NCBI GenBank assembly: GCA_036429605.1
Contig: CM071589.1
Span: 1,116,001-1,180,000 of the forward strand
Direction of reading: 5' to 3'
Length of the DNA stretch: 64,000 nucleotides
Source: Cladobotryum mycophilum
Taxonomy: Eukaryota > Ascomycota > Sordariomycetes > Hypocreales > Hypocreaceae
Shown here: piece by piece, positions 23,429 through 34,970 of the stretch
How the letters are laid out: the number at the start of each line of letters is the position of its first letter
How positions within the stretch are numbered: the stretch's first letter is position 1
Made by a program: the position numbers and the translations under genes
The notes under the pieces: model-generated
Told to the model about the DNA's origin: nothing
Database searches by the model: none
What the model saw: the letters and a program-made list of their open reading frames with translations, nothing else

Positions 23429-26400
23429 TCATCTTTGCTTAGGCATCTTCTTCTCCTCCATGGCTTCAATATCCTTCTTCTTGTGAAAGTGTGGCGCCAG
23501 TTCCGCCAACCACTTTGCTTCAATCGGCATCACGCTTCGCATATATTCCTTTGTCGTCTGGACCAACTCAAAATAAACCACCATCTTCTCCGGCGGATCC
23601 ACAGCCATGAGTACACTGCTCGGATGAACCCATACCGTAGTGCTGTTCTTGACTGTTCGGTAGCTGTCGCCGCTCTTTTGCAACCGCGCAGCGTTGGGGA
23701 AGAATCCAGCTGTGATGGCACGCTTGATGGGTATCAAGTTATTCGCGCCACATGTCGAAGGGCTAACTTCGACACGCTCACAAAGCTTGGCAAGCTGATC
23801 GCGCACATCTCTGGCACGTGTAAGGGACCGCTGCTGTAGGAAGTTCTCCTTCGACCAGATAGGTGAAAAGTCGCTATCCACCCATTGATTCCAAATGTTC
23901 AAAAGTGTAATATGATCTCCTCCATCTTTGATGGTGAATCGGTTTCGAGCACTATCAGCATGAATCTTCTTGTCCTTGGGTCGGAAGAAGAGAGCTGAGG
24001 CCTCGCTCAGCATGGAAACGATGGAAAGCACCTCCTCGACACATCCCTCCTTGTCGGCGGCCAAAACAGCCTTTGCAAGCATGGGGTCCGTCGGAAACTC
24101 TGCCATCTGACGACCCAGCTTAGTCAACTCACCCTTGTGGTTGAGGGATTGGAGAGCAAATAATTGGTTGAGAGCACCAATGAGAGCCTCTGTAGGCGGA
24201 GGGTCCATAAACTCAAAGTCCAACAACTCGTTGATGCCCAGAGACTTGAGTTGCAACACGACACCATTGAGATTGGTTCGCTGAATCTCAGGGAGCGGTG
24301 ATTCGTCCATTTCATTCATATACGCAAACTTGGTGTACAGCCGGAAGCATTTACCAGGACCAACACGTCCGGCACGACCACTTCGCTGGTTAGCTGAGGC
24401 TCGCGAGCAAGGCACGACGACCAAGTTAGACATGCCGGTAGCCGGATTGTAGACATTTTCCTTGACGTAACCAGGATCGATGACAAATACGATGCCGTCA
24501 ATGGTCAAACTTGTTTCAGCAATATTCGTAGCCAGAACCACTTTGCGGGCACCGTCTGGTGTGGGCTCGAAAATCTTGGCCTGGAGCTCAGACGGCAAGT
24601 TGGCGTAGATGGGACAAATGACCAACTCCTTGATGCGACTGCCAAGCTTCTTTGCCGTTTCTGCTATTTCCAATTCAGCAGCTTCAATCTCGTCCTGACC
24701 AGTAAGGAAGATGAGAATATCGCCTTTGCCTTGCGTTGTGTGAATCTGAAATGTTGTCGTAATAGCTGCGGCCAAGTAATTGGCTTCTGGGGCTGGTGTG
24801 TAATAAATGTCTACAGGATATCGTCGACCAGGAATGTTGAAAATAGGGGCATCATCAAAGTACTGTGCAAACTTCTCGGCGTTCATCGTGGCAGAAGATA
24901 TGAGGAGCTTCAAGTCCTTGCGTTCCCGCGCCAGGTCCTTTACAAGAGCAAGAAGAATATCCGTGTGCACCGTCCGTTCGTGGGCCTCGTCAATCATCAG
25001 TGCTGAATATCCGGCGAGGTCAGGCTCCGTCATGAATTCTCTCAGCAACATTCCGTCAGTCATGTACTTGAGAATAGTCTTGTCGCTTGTGCAGTCTTCA
25101 AAACGGATCGAGTAGCCAACCTCATTGCCAACCTTGACTCCAACTTCGTCGGCAACACGGGCTGCAACACTCATAGCTGCTACTCGTCGCGGCTGCGTAC
25201 AGCCAACTTTCATGCCGTTTTTCGTATATCCAGCCTCATGGAGGTATTGAGGCAACTGTGTAGTCTTGCCACTACCGGTTTCACCCACAATAACCAAGAT
25301 CTGGTACTGTTCCAAGGCTTCCAGGAACTGGTCACGATACTGATAGATGGGTAGACTTTTCCTTGTCTCCTGAATCGATAGTGCCTTTTTCTCTGCGGCC
25401 TCGATCTGCGCTTCAAGGAACTGCTGTTCCTTTGTCAATGTCTTGCCTTCACCCGCCAGTCGAGAATCCAAACTCCATTGAATGTACTGCGAATCGTCCA
25501 AAACATAGTCGTAATCGTCATTCTCCCTCTCTGGCCGCTGAATCTGCGCCTTGGCCTTGGCCGCCTGTTCCCTTTCCCACTCTTCATGTTCCGTGACAAA
25601 CTTTTCCTGGCCATATTCATCTTTTTCAACGTATCGTTTATAGAGAGCTTCTTCCTTCTTTTTCCTGTCCAGTTTTCCCTTTTCGGTGATGTAATCCTCG
25701 GGCATTACGTACCCATCTCGATGGTCGTCAATCTTCAATCGCTCCTCCGCCAAACGTAAAATCTCCCGGTTCTTTGCAAACTCCGCCTTTTCTCTTTCGG
25801 ATAACCTCACACCGCTTCGCAACTCTGATGTTTCCTCCGCTACCTGCTTCCTCAGCAGAGCTAGTCGTTCGGCTTCTCGCTTCTTGAGATATTCCTGTCG
25901 TGATCTCATTCTGAGGTCGGGTAGCGCAGCGTCTCGGGCAGCAGCATCCTCGGCTAGCTTTCTCCTAGACGACGACTCTCCATCGCGATGGTGTTTCTTC
26001 GATTTACCATCGTCCTTTTCTTTTAACCTCTTCGCAAATGCTTCTCGCTCCTCAATGTCCTTTTGCCTTTCCAGCTCTTCCTTGGCTGTGTCGGACAAGT
26101 CTTCCTTGGCATCGTCATGGCTCAACTTTACGCGTTTGCTCGCAGACTCCCCGAATTCGGCCTCTTCTTCTTCTTCTTCTTCCTCGGGTTCATCGGATGG
26201 AGGTTCTTCATCTCCCCATCTATCGTCAAAATCGGCTGCATCGTCGCGTCGTCGGTAGCTTTTGGGTCGGCTTTGGTGGGAGGAAGATTGTTGAGGAGAC
26301 TTCGATCGACTACGTTCGCGACGTGGTTTTGAGCTTCGTGAAGAGTGTTTATCTTCGCGATCGCGGTGGCGGTGTTTGTGCTTCTTCTCTTTGGATACTC

Positions 26401-26458
26401 TCTGGGGTCCAACCTCATCCGCATCCATAGGGATGAAGGCATACTTGTTGGAGCTCAT
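23429..26458 (-). CDS. DEAH-box pre-mRNA splicing helicase, Prp2/Cdc28/DHX16 type
   Basis: An RNA-dependent ATPase that remodels the activated spliceosome before the first transesterification. Single exon of 1009 aa from MSSNKYAFIPMD at 26458; an upstream ATG at 26512 adds only 18 unlikely residues. The N-terminus is charged and RS/RD-rich, with an acidic run near residue 95. Helicase motifs follow: GETGSGKTT (392-400), TQPRRVAA, DEAH (490-493), SAT (522-524), TGQDEIE, TNIAETSLT and QRSGRAGR (691-698). The HA2 (winged-helix/ratchet) and OB-fold regions then extend to the end. The N-terminal text YDYVLDDSQYIQW is typical of DHX16/Prp2 rather than Prp16, Prp22 or Prp43. It is divergently arranged with the DnaJ gene across about 610 bp. 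Confidence 0.93.
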   Translation of the reverse strand: MSSNKYAFIPMDADEVGPQRVSKEKKHKHRHRDREDKHSSRSSKPRRERSRSKSPQQSSSHQSRPKSYRRRDDAADFDDRWGDEEPPSDEPEEEEEEEEAEFGESASKRVKLSHDDAKEDLSDTAKEELERQKDIEEREAFAKRLKEKDDGKSKKHHRDGESSSRRKLAEDAAARDAALPDLRMRSRQEYLKKREAERLALLRKQVAEETSELRSGVRLSEREKAEFAKNREILRLAEERLKIDDHRDGYVMPEDYITEKGKLDRKKKEEALYKRYVEKDEYGQEKFVTEHEEWEREQAAKAKAQIQRPERENDDYDYVLDDSQYIQWSLDSRLAGEGKTLTKEQQFLEAQIEAAEKKALSIQETRKSLPIYQYRDQFLEALEQYQILVIVGETGSGKTTQLPQYLHEAGYTKNGMKVGCTQPRRVAAMSVAARVADEVGVKVGNEVGYSIRFEDCTSDKTILKYMTDGMLLREFMTEPDLAGYSALMIDEAHERTVHTDILLALVKDLARERKDLKLLISSATMNAEKFAQYFDDAPIFNIPGRRYPVDIYYTPAPEANYLAAAITTTFQIHTTQGKGDILIFLTGQDEIEAAELEIAETAKKLGSRIKELVICPIYANLPSELQAKIFEPTPDGARKVVLATNIAETSLTIDGIVFVIDPGYVKENVYNPATGMSNLVVVPCSRASANQRSGRAGRVGPGKCFRLYTKFAYMNEMDESPLPEIQRTNLNGVVLQLKSLGINELLDFEFMDPPPTEALIGALNQLFALQSLNHKGELTKLGRQMAEFPTDPMLAKAVLAADKEGCVEEVLSIVSMLSEASALFFRPKDKKIHADSARNRFTIKDGGDHITLLNIWNQWVDSDFSPIWSKENFLQQRSLTRARDVRDQLAKLCERVEVSPSTCGANNLIPIKRAITAGFFPNAARLQKSGDSYRTVKNSTTVWVHPSSVLMAVDPPEKMVVYFELVQTTKEYMRSVMPIEAKWLAELAPHFHKKKDIEAMEEKKMPKQR

Positions 26459-27069
26459 GGTGAACTGGGACCAGGGAAAATAATTCAATCGCACTCCCGA
26501 ATGTTTCCACAATCAATGGACTTTTCAACTGAAATAAAATTGTAATTATGAAGCTGTGGTGCAAGGATGTTGGTTCAATGCGAAAGGATATCTCATATAT
26601 ATGCACCTACAGCATTGCGGCTGGTCTTGGGCCTGTGCTGCCTACGGAGTAGATACAAACAATGTGCATCCTCCTCCTGTAACTTTTCAGAAAATATGGG
26701 GACAAGTTAATCCGCCTCTCGATCCACCAGCCAATCGGAGCCCTCCGATAAGAGCCTCAAAAGTTGCTAATCTTCAACAATGATGCATGGCATGTGCAAG
26801 GAACAGGATAAGTCCAGGTCCCGCCTTTTTTGGTGCGAAGCTACCTCGCCTTGTTTCGGGCCATGATGTTAACACGCTGTAACTTAGAAAAGTTGCCGCT
26901 TCTTACTTATTCCTTATCAAAAGTTCATCTTTCTCTTCTTCATTTTTTGAGCCCGCCACACTTTGGGCATTTCTGAAAGAGATAGTCTAGTTTTCTTTTC
27001 TTTTCTATTTATTTATTGATATTTTTTTCCTTCATGTGAAAAAGCCCGCACCGGGCGACCTACTTCACC
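26459..27069. promoter_or_regulatory. Divergent promoter between the splicing helicase and the ER DnaJ
   Basis: A 611-bp region shared by two genes transcribed away from each other. A CCAAT box in good context (CCAATCGG at 26731-26738) lies near its middle, a plausible HAP/CBC complex site. Pyrimidine-rich TTTTCTTTTC tracts precede the DnaJ start. No coding sequence. Confidence 0.45.
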
Positions 27070-28402
27070 ATGCTGCTCCACGGGGCACTGCTCATCGTCC
27101 TATTGGCGCTCATCCAAATTGCGATTTGCGCCGAGGACTATTACAAGGTATGACTGCACATCTACATGTACAAAATGGGTTGAATGCTGATTGTAAAGTA
27201 GATTCTAGGAGTAGACAGAAAAGCAACAGATAAACAGCTCAAATCGGCCTATCGTCAGCTCTCCAAGAAGTTCCATCCGGACAAGAACCCGTATGTTGTC
27301 CTTTCCCACCAGCTCAGCCTACCAACATCTCTAACCAGCTCACAGTGGTGATGACACGGCACACGATAAGTTCGTCCAAGTCGCAGAAGCATACGAAGTC
27401 CTGAGCGACTCCGAAACTCGCCAAATTTACGACCGCCACGGCCACGAGGCCGTCAAGTCCCATCGCCAAGGTGGTGGCGGCGGCGGAGACCCCTTCGACC
27501 TCTTCAGCAAGTTCTTCGGCGGCCACGGCCACTTTGGTAGATCCTCCCGCGAGCCCCAGGGCAGTAACGTCGAGGTCAGGGTCGAGATTTCCCTGCGCGA
27601 CTTCTACAACGGTGCGACGACGGAGTTCCAGTGGGATAAGCAGCACATTTGCGAAACGTGCAGCGGGTCCGGCAGCGCGGACGGGAAAGTCGATACCTGC
27701 AACGTCTGCGGTGGGCATGGAATCAGAATTGTGAAGCAGCAGCTTGCGCCAGGCATGTTCCAGCAGATGCAGATGCGCTGCGACCACTGCGGCGGCAGGG
27801 GCAAGATCATCAAGAACAAGTGCCACGTTTGTCACGGCAATCGGGTTGAGCGCAAGTCCACGACTGTGAGCTTGACCATCGGCCGCGGCGCCGCGCGAGA
27901 TTCGAGGGTTGTGTTTGAAAACGAGGCCGATCAGAGCCCAGACTGGGTGCCCGGCGACCTCATTGTCAATCTGGCCGAGCAGGCACCTTCGGCAGAAGAT
28001 AATCCCGACCGTGTGGACGGCGTCTTCTTCCGACGCAAGGGTGACGACCTGTACTGGACAGAACTTCTCTCCCTGAGGGAAGCCTGGATGGGCGGCTGGA
28101 CCCGCAACCTCACACATCTAGACAAGCACGTCGTCCGTCTAAGCCGCAGCCGCGGGGAGGTCGTCCAACACGGACACATCGAAACCGTACCAAATGAGGG
28201 CATGCCCAAATGGCACGAGGACGGCGACAGCGTATACCACAAGACCGAGTTCGGCAACCTGTACATAACATACGAGGTCGTCCTGCCCGATCAGATGGAC
28301 AAGGCGATGGAGAAGGACTTTTGGGACCTGTGGGAGAAGTGGCGCTCCAAGAAGGGCGTGGACCTGCAAAAGGACACTGGTCGGCCGCATGATGAGTTAT
28401 GA
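27070..28402 (+). CDS. ER-lumenal DnaJ co-chaperone (Scj1-type) with HDEL
   Basis: A type I Hsp40 that would stimulate BiP/Kar2 during ER folding. Three exons (27070-27147, 27202-27290, 27346-28402) give 407 aa. The signal peptide MLLHGALLIVLLALIQIAICA leads directly into the J domain (EDYYKILGVDRKATDKQLKSAYRQLSKKFHPDKNP) with an intact HPD. A Gly-rich linker (GGGGGGDPFDLF) and the zinc-finger domain follow, with four Cys-pair motifs: CETCSGSG, CNVCGGHG, CDHCGGRG and CHVCHGNR. The C-terminal substrate-binding domains end in HDEL, the ER-retrieval signal, so location is clear. Both introns fall in or next to the J domain. The gene is intact. Confidence 0.93.
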
Positions 28403-28763
28403 TTGAATTGCGTCAAAGGGTAAAAAGGGTGTCATGCTAGGCTGTGTTTAAACGAATGCGTGTTTGGCAAATAGACAATGAGATTTGTTTAGAGTGCGTG
28501 TTTTTTCCGTTTGTGTACTTTCAGCCTTTGATGCATCGGAGTGAAGTTGTTGAACATTCAGTCCCACTTGATTGAACAACACGATGGACACATCTCCAAC
28601 AGCACATATAAATCCACGAAACGCTCCCTTCCAAACAGCTCACTCACTCACTCACTCACTCGTCTACATCCTCAACATCTACCAAACCACCCCCCAACCC
28701 AAGAAAACATCATCTCATCTCAACCAACATAACTTTTCATCCCTTCTATCCATTCCATCCACC
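28403..28763. promoter_or_regulatory. Intergenic, probable promoter of the Cys-rich gene
   Basis: A CTCACTCACTCACT microsatellite near 28640-28660 and C/A-rich leader sequence precede the ATG at 28764. No gene seen. Confidence 0.35.
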
Positions 28764-28978
28764 ATGCCAGGTCAACCCCCTCCCCTACCAGCAGCGTCGA
28801 CGAGACCAGCTACCAGACGCAATGCCCCGACTGCAAGAACTGGCTCCACAAGCCCACCGATAAATGCCCATGCCGCTTCCACCGCACAAGCAACGCTCAG
28901 TCGTGCAGCCTGTGCGGTAAGCCAAGCGTCAAGTGCGCTTGTAAGGGAGGTAAGTCCAAGAACAAGTCATCCAAGTAG
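28764..28978 (+). CDS. Small Cys-rich protein, about 71 aa, frame broken at a C5 run
   Basis: The ATG at 28764 (ACCATGCC context) opens a frame that is wrong after the C5 run 28776-28780. One more C gives a 71-aa product. The visible downstream part carries nine Cys in clustered pairs: CPDC, CPC, CSLC and CAC, plus HKPTDKCPCRFH, and it ends in a Lys/Ser-rich tail (KGGKSKNKSSK). The pattern suggests zinc or copper binding, either zinc-ribbon-like or metallothionein-like. The mix of Cys with His and aromatic residues favours a small zinc finger over a metallothionein. There is no signal peptide. I do not recognise a named family. Confidence 0.55.
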
Positions 28979-29310
28979 TTTAACCAAAAAAAAAACTATC
29001 TCCCAAAAAAAGGGGGGAGCAGGATGGGGGGAGGGGTTGACAGGATTTCTTTGAAAGGGGGTGGAAAGTCACTTGGCACAAAGGCCATATCGGGGAAATC
29101 AAAGTAGACTCGAGAAGTGGTATTAAGCGCAGGAAATTGTAAAAAGAAATTACCGTCTAATAGATAATACCCTTTGTTCTGGATCCAAGTACTTTCATAT
29201 CCATAGCAAACAGAATTGAAGCATTATTCCATATCGTAACTGAATCATCGCAAGACATAAAAGAAAAAGAGAAGAAAAGAGTCATATCGTCGTTAGATCG
29301 TCATCAGTCA
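28979..29310. other. Convergent intergenic region
   Basis: 3'-UTR-like A- and G-rich sequence between the Cys-rich gene and the DUF3824 gene. Nothing else seen. Confidence 0.35.
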
Positions 29311-32300
29311 TCACCTCTTCCTCTTTCGTCGCCTCTCCCCAGCATCCTCATCGTCTTCCCTTTCCCGTCGACTACTCTCACCACGGCCTTCGATTGGTGG
29401 CTGATCACCGCTAGGTGGTAATAGCCCTGCTCCAAGGACCTCCCCAAGGACTCCCATCCAGCTAGTTCGTCCCTCCAGTGCACCCGTTACATGTCTCACC
29501 AACCTTTCCACTTGCTCGGGATCTGTACCTCCTATGTTCCATGCACCACCAACGTCCCAGTCGTTGTCTTTCTTTGGTTCGCGGTGAAAGGAACCACTTC
29601 GAGATGTCCAACGGCTGCTTCCAGAATCACTCTTATCGATTGGCTTGCCCTGCGAGTCGAAACGGTCGGGCAGATCTTCCACCTCCTCTTCTGAATCAGA
29701 GCCACGATGTTTGTCGCCGCCAGTATTCCTTGGACGGTCATGCGTTGTGTCAGAAGACCGTCTCCGACGTCCACGTGATCGCGAAGATGGGTCTTCACGA
29801 TGCTTGTCTTTGGACTCGTCTTCTAATCCAGAGTTCTCCGGCTCAACTTGAATTTGATCCCGTCGATGCCTCTCCATAGTCCTAGAGCTCTTGGGGGATA
29901 ATGGACCAAAGGATACTGATTTTGTCACTTGGGGAGGGGTAGCCGGAACCTCGACAGGTGGTGGCGTGCGAGGTGTGCGAGGTGTGCGAGGTGTACGAGG
30001 CGATTTTAAACCATCTACATCACGAGTCAGTCCATCAAATACGTTCCCCACGCTACGAGGCCTCAGAAGTACGAATCAACGCACCCTCTGGTTTACCACC
30101 GTTGTGGTTAGGGTGACTTCTGGAGTGGTCACTCACATGATCTGGCGGCGGTGGGTAGTTACCACCGTTGGGAGGGGGTCCCGGTGGCGGAGGAGGGCCG
30201 GGAGGAGCTTCGTAGCCTCCATTGGCCCCCGACATGTTTGGTGGGAGTGGACCTGGCGGTGGTGGAGGAATTTCATAGCCTCCATTAGCTCCTGACATGC
30301 TCGGTGGTGGTGGCGGCCCTGGTGGCGGTGGTCCTGCAGGTGGTGGCGGCGGTGCATATCCTGTGTAGTCTTGCGGCACATACGGCTGGTACTCACGCTG
30401 TGGGGGAGCTGATGAGGAAGACTCTGGGTAAGGGGGTATGCCGGTCCATTACCACCGGGAGTTGTAGGATAGGGTGGATAGTAAGCACCTCCAGAGGCAG
30501 TAGGGGGTGAGTGAGGACGGTTGTCGTTGAAGTAGCCGTTGTTTGAAGGGGGGTCATTATACCCTATCATCATCACATAGTCAGCAAAGCAAAAGTCAGC
30601 AATCGCATTAAGGGGAGCATCTCACGTCTGCCGTTTTGATCTCGATCACGCTTTTCTCTCTCCCTCCTCTCCCTCTCCCTCTCTTTCTCCTTGTTCCTAT
30701 TCTCCCTCTCCCTGTCCCTGTTCTCTCTCTCACGTCTGTCCCTCTCCTTCTCTCTATCTTCCCGGTCTCGCTTCTCCTTCTTCTCCTTATCCTTCTTATC
30801 CTTGTACTCCTTGATTCCAACCGCAGCGGCGCCGGCTGCCGCCATGTCTCTTAGTCGACTCCTGCTACGCTTTCGCCCTGAATCCGACTCTGAGGAGGAC
30901 GCAGATCGATCGCGTCGTCTGCGCCTGTTTCGTCGCCTCTCTTCTGCCTCGGACTCATATCCTCGTCCGGAGGGAGACCTCGGTCCAGGGTTTAAAGGAT
31001 CGCGACCGTATTCAACTAAGCCTAATCCAGGATCAGCCCCGGAATCTGAATGAAGGGATCTGGCCCTCGACCTGCTCCTGCTTCCGCTCCTGCTGCGCGA
31101 ACTACCTCTCCGATGATAATCGCTTTCATCGTCGCTCACCCCACGGGAACCATCCCTCTTCTTCTTTTCATGATGATCCTTCCACAGTTTACCAGCGACT
31201 CCAGCCGCAGCTGCAGCTCCGGCAAGCTCAGCGCCTCGGCGAATCTTAGACTTACTGCGAGATCGGCTGCTACGTCGGCTGTGCCGACTGCCGTGTCGAG
31301 AACGAGACTTTGACTTATCACGGAAATGCTTCACTACACCAGCTGTTGCCGCAGTACCCAGAGCCGCCTTGGCAAAGGTTGAGATGCTGCGACGGCGACT
31401 CTTAGTGCGTGAGCGAGACCGCGAATAGTCGTTGCCGGAATAATATCCTCCTCGGCTTCGACTTCGCCCTCGACGAAGCTCATCCCTCTCAATCTTCTTG
31501 GCTTCGTAGAGTTTGGCAGCACCGGCAGCAGCAAGAGCTACAGCAGCAACACCCAAAGTCGTCTTGAGAGTAGAATGGTGATCTGGAGATTCCCGACCAT
31601 CGCGCCAATTATCTTCATAGGCGCTATGTGCGCGTTTCAAGACCTCAGTTCCAAGGGCTCCCAGAGCGGCACCGGCAAGAACTTTGCGACCGCGGTGTTC
31701 ACCCATTTCGCCGTTTTTATCACGGCGACTAGCCAATAGAGCACTGACACCAGCGCCAGCAAGAGCGCCCTCAGCCAAATGAAGCTTATGATGGTGGTTG
31801 GGGCTTTCGCTGCGCTCGCGACGAACTACAGTGCGGCGATAGTAATCGTCATCTTCACTCCAGTGTTCATCGTCCCGGCGGCGGCGATCGCGCTTTGCAA
31901 CTCCCCAATCTCGATCGCGATCACGATCACGATCACGGTCGCCTCGGTAAGGGCCAACCTCACGTCTCTCGTGGCGGTAGTAGTACTCTTCATCATACGG
32001 AGGTCGCGCCACTTCGCGATCGCGATCAGACTCGCGCTCCCTGAGGACGATGACGCTTGGCTCCTGTCGGGGAAGGATGATGGGGGCTGGCGGAGCTGCC
32101 TCCTGAACAATGATTTTCTGGTCAGGGGCGCGCTGGCGGATGACAACGGGGGAAGATTGCGGCTCGTTCTGGTGGTAGTATTCGGTTTCCTTGCGGTATC
32201 GCTCGACTTCGTGACCATAGGCATCATCAAAACGCTCCTCCACTCTTTTCTCGACCTTGATATCGTCTTCGTGGCGGTCGTGACGCTGGCGCCTCTCCCA

Positions 32301-32627
32301 TTCCTCCCTTCTATCGCGCTCTACATCTTGTTCGTACACGACAGTACGAGGCCGGTCGTCCATGCCAGAACGGGGCCTATCGGGAGCATATGTACGCTCA
32401 CGTCGCTCGTACTCAACAAAATCACCAGGGCGGTCCCCGTAGTTGTTGTAGCGCGAGCGGCGGTCATCATCGACCTCGACGACTCTTTCAGTACGCTCAT
32501 ATCTATCCCCACGGCTGGGATTTACCTTGTATCTTGTGACAGTAGTGCTTTTGTAGCGCTCATCGTCCCCAGAGTCGCTATCACGGCGATCCCGATAAAC
32601 TCGGGTAGTTTTGTACGTGTCTCCCAT
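29311..32627 (-). CDS. Large disordered DUF3824 protein, one C-run break and one unresolved junction
   Basis: Exon 1 (32627-30626) starts MGDTYKTTRVYRDRR. It is Arg/Asp/Ser-rich, then carries three Gly/Ala helices (LAEGALAGAGVSALLAS, VLAGAALGALGTEVLK, LGVAAVALAAAGAAKLYEAK) embedded in RS-rich text, the DUF3824 pattern. An intron at 30564-30625 leads into a Tyr/Pro region. At the G5 run 30432-30436 the frame shifts, and one more C in the coding sense reaches a poly-Pro region (GYAPPPPPAGPPPPGPPPPP). The last exon (about 30051-29311) has the repeat PRTPRTPRTPRTPP, a charged middle, and ends RRRKRKR. The junction near 30050-30110 cannot be resolved with standard splice phases. The total is about 1,100 aa. 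Function unknown; composition suggests an RNA- or membrane-associated scaffold (inference). Confidence 0.75.
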
Positions 32628-34970
32628 GACTCCCGAATCAAGCTCCCCTTTTCCTCAACACTCAGGACCAAGACCAAAAGGTTGGTGGTGATGATGATGA
32701 TGATGATGATGTGAGTGTAGTAGCGGGGTAGTTTTGAAGAGGGGCAGGGCGAGCAGGCCAGCAAAAAAGATGTTGAATAAGAAAACCACACAAAGTTGCG
32801 CGCGCAGACAAAAATGAAGATGAGGAGAACGATGACGCAGGAGAGATGACAGAAAGTGTAAGATGAGTGAGAATAAGTTTGTGGATGAAATGAGTCGGGA
32901 CTGTCTCTCGAACTAGAAGTGGCTGAGGGCAGAGGTCCTAGTTCAGAGAGAGAGAGGGCAACGGTAACGTCAATGCCGGGCGTGGTATAACGTCAGTACA
33001 GTACAAATAAAAATGCCGGGGGGTCAGCGGGGTTGACAGCCCGTTGGTTCGGGGGCCAGGTGATGTCGACGGTTGACTTGCAGGCGGTCTCCTTCTTCGC
33101 TAATGGAGGGGCAGTGGGGTCAACAAGGCCTAACTAACAGTGAAGTGGAGGTTGTTAACCTAACGTTCAAGGCTGTAAGATGCGAGAAAAGACCCGACCT
33201 GGAATTGCTGTGCTGACTGACTGACAGTCTGTCGCCCGGTCATCCGCAAAAACTGTGTTATGGATGAATTTTTAAAAAAGGAAAAAAGGGCTCACTCAGC
33301 TGAGTATTAGTATTAGAACCATATCTAGCTTCTTCAAATTCGTCTTAGTTCTTTTTATAAGTTTTTTTTCTTTCTTTTCTTTTCTCTTCCGTGTTTCTCT
33401 TCCCTACCCTATCACAGCAAATCCGAGTCACCTCCGTTGAGGCTCTCTCTCACTGATAGCTTCAGGTAGTCCTGCAGCTACTAATTAAGTACCTACCTTT
33501 GCCCCTCCATCTTGCATCCAGAAGTGGCTGTACACACGCAGCATCACCTCACTACTCACTGCATCCATCCTCTGCCGCCTTGTCAAGGAATTGCAAAAAG
33601 GCCATTCAGATTCAGCTTCTCTTTGGGCCGTCCTCTCACAGTACGAACCAGCACGGTACACATGTTATAGCATCAAGACCAGCGACAGGGGGAAAATCTG
33701 CCTTGGTCACGCATCCCATCAAACCAAACCATCAAGCGCCTTGTGACCAAGCACCAGTGTGGCGCGGGGGCAGCAGTTGCAGGAACCACGAGGGCCAATG
33801 TTTTACTTGATAAAAGACGGTGCCGTAGACGCACAGCCCAACCCTCCGACCCTCCAACCGTCTCAGCCTCAATCTCTCCTCTGGGCTTCTTCCTCTTCTT
33901 TCTTCTACCCCCTCATGCCCCTCTCCTAGGGTCATGCCGTTGGTCGACGTCATGCAAGCATACCTTACCTTGAGCGCTTGAGGACATTTTTCTCGGCACT
34001 TGCCAACAAGGTTATCATACGACTCATGTCTTTTCCTTCTTTCTTGCTCTAAATGCCAATCTGAGTCTCAATTTTTATACATACACATTTGTTCGCTTTT
34101 TGTTGTGCGTTGATATCATCGCTCCAACCCGCTCCACGCTAGTCTGGCTCTCCCTCTTTCATCGCCTGGAACCAAACTGGGCCATGTCGTCATCATGATC
34201 CAACAAGACTCTAACCACATTCAACCACCTTTCATGGCATTCGGAATTCCGCTCATAGCCCCCGCCAAGCATAACACATTCCCAACGTTCATCAAATGCA
34301 TACTGACCTCGTAGGCTCGGGAGTATTAAAACTGTTTGCTGTTATCATCTCTCCTGCAAGCGAACTGACCCGCCCGCACGACAAGGTCTTGCGCCTTGCT
34401 GCCAAGCATGCGGGTAAAATCCTACCATTGTGATTCGATGTCACCCATTTCCTGGTCCACGCCTACTTGCAGACTGACTCGTATTTTCTAGTTATCTTTA
34501 ATCAAAACATGTGAAGCCTTTCAAATGATGTATCGTAGACTTACTTCAAGGGTGTCGCTGAACAGGCCAGAACAACCATCACTTCTCTGCTCCGTTGAAC
34601 TTCCGGCCTCAAGTCTTACCCTACATCGCCAAAGTGATGATCCCGGGCCTACCCAACTGCCGGCACATCCGGAGTCGATCCCGTCTCTGGAAGCTTCGGA
34701 AATTCGGGTCTTTAAACCAACACCCTTCGTGTTGGCCGATTGGATATCCACGTTCCTTGTTCCTGATTAATGCACGTTGCCGAATTCGTAGATAACGTGT
34801 TGCTTTTCTTCTTTTGCTTTCCGATACCGAAGAATACACAAAATAGCTCGTAGCTGTGTATATCAACCATTCCGAGCTTGTAACTGCAAGACAAATCAAC
34901 CTAGCGCCAACTCCGGCCTTGATCTTCCAACCTCTTATATACATCATGTTTTATCGTTGAAAGACCACAA
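32628..34970. other. Intergenic region, no gene seen
   Basis: 2.3 kb including a GAT/ATG trinucleotide run at about 32688-32712 and long C/T-rich stretches that look like a leader or promoter for the DUF3824 gene. Open frames on both strands are short and low in protein-like content. Confidence 0.4.

Noticed and set aside
31779..32714. 311-codon plus-strand frame opposite the DUF3824 gene
   Set aside because: Antisense shadow of Arg/Asp/Ser-rich coding sequence, rich in Val/Ile/Ala as expected of such shadows.
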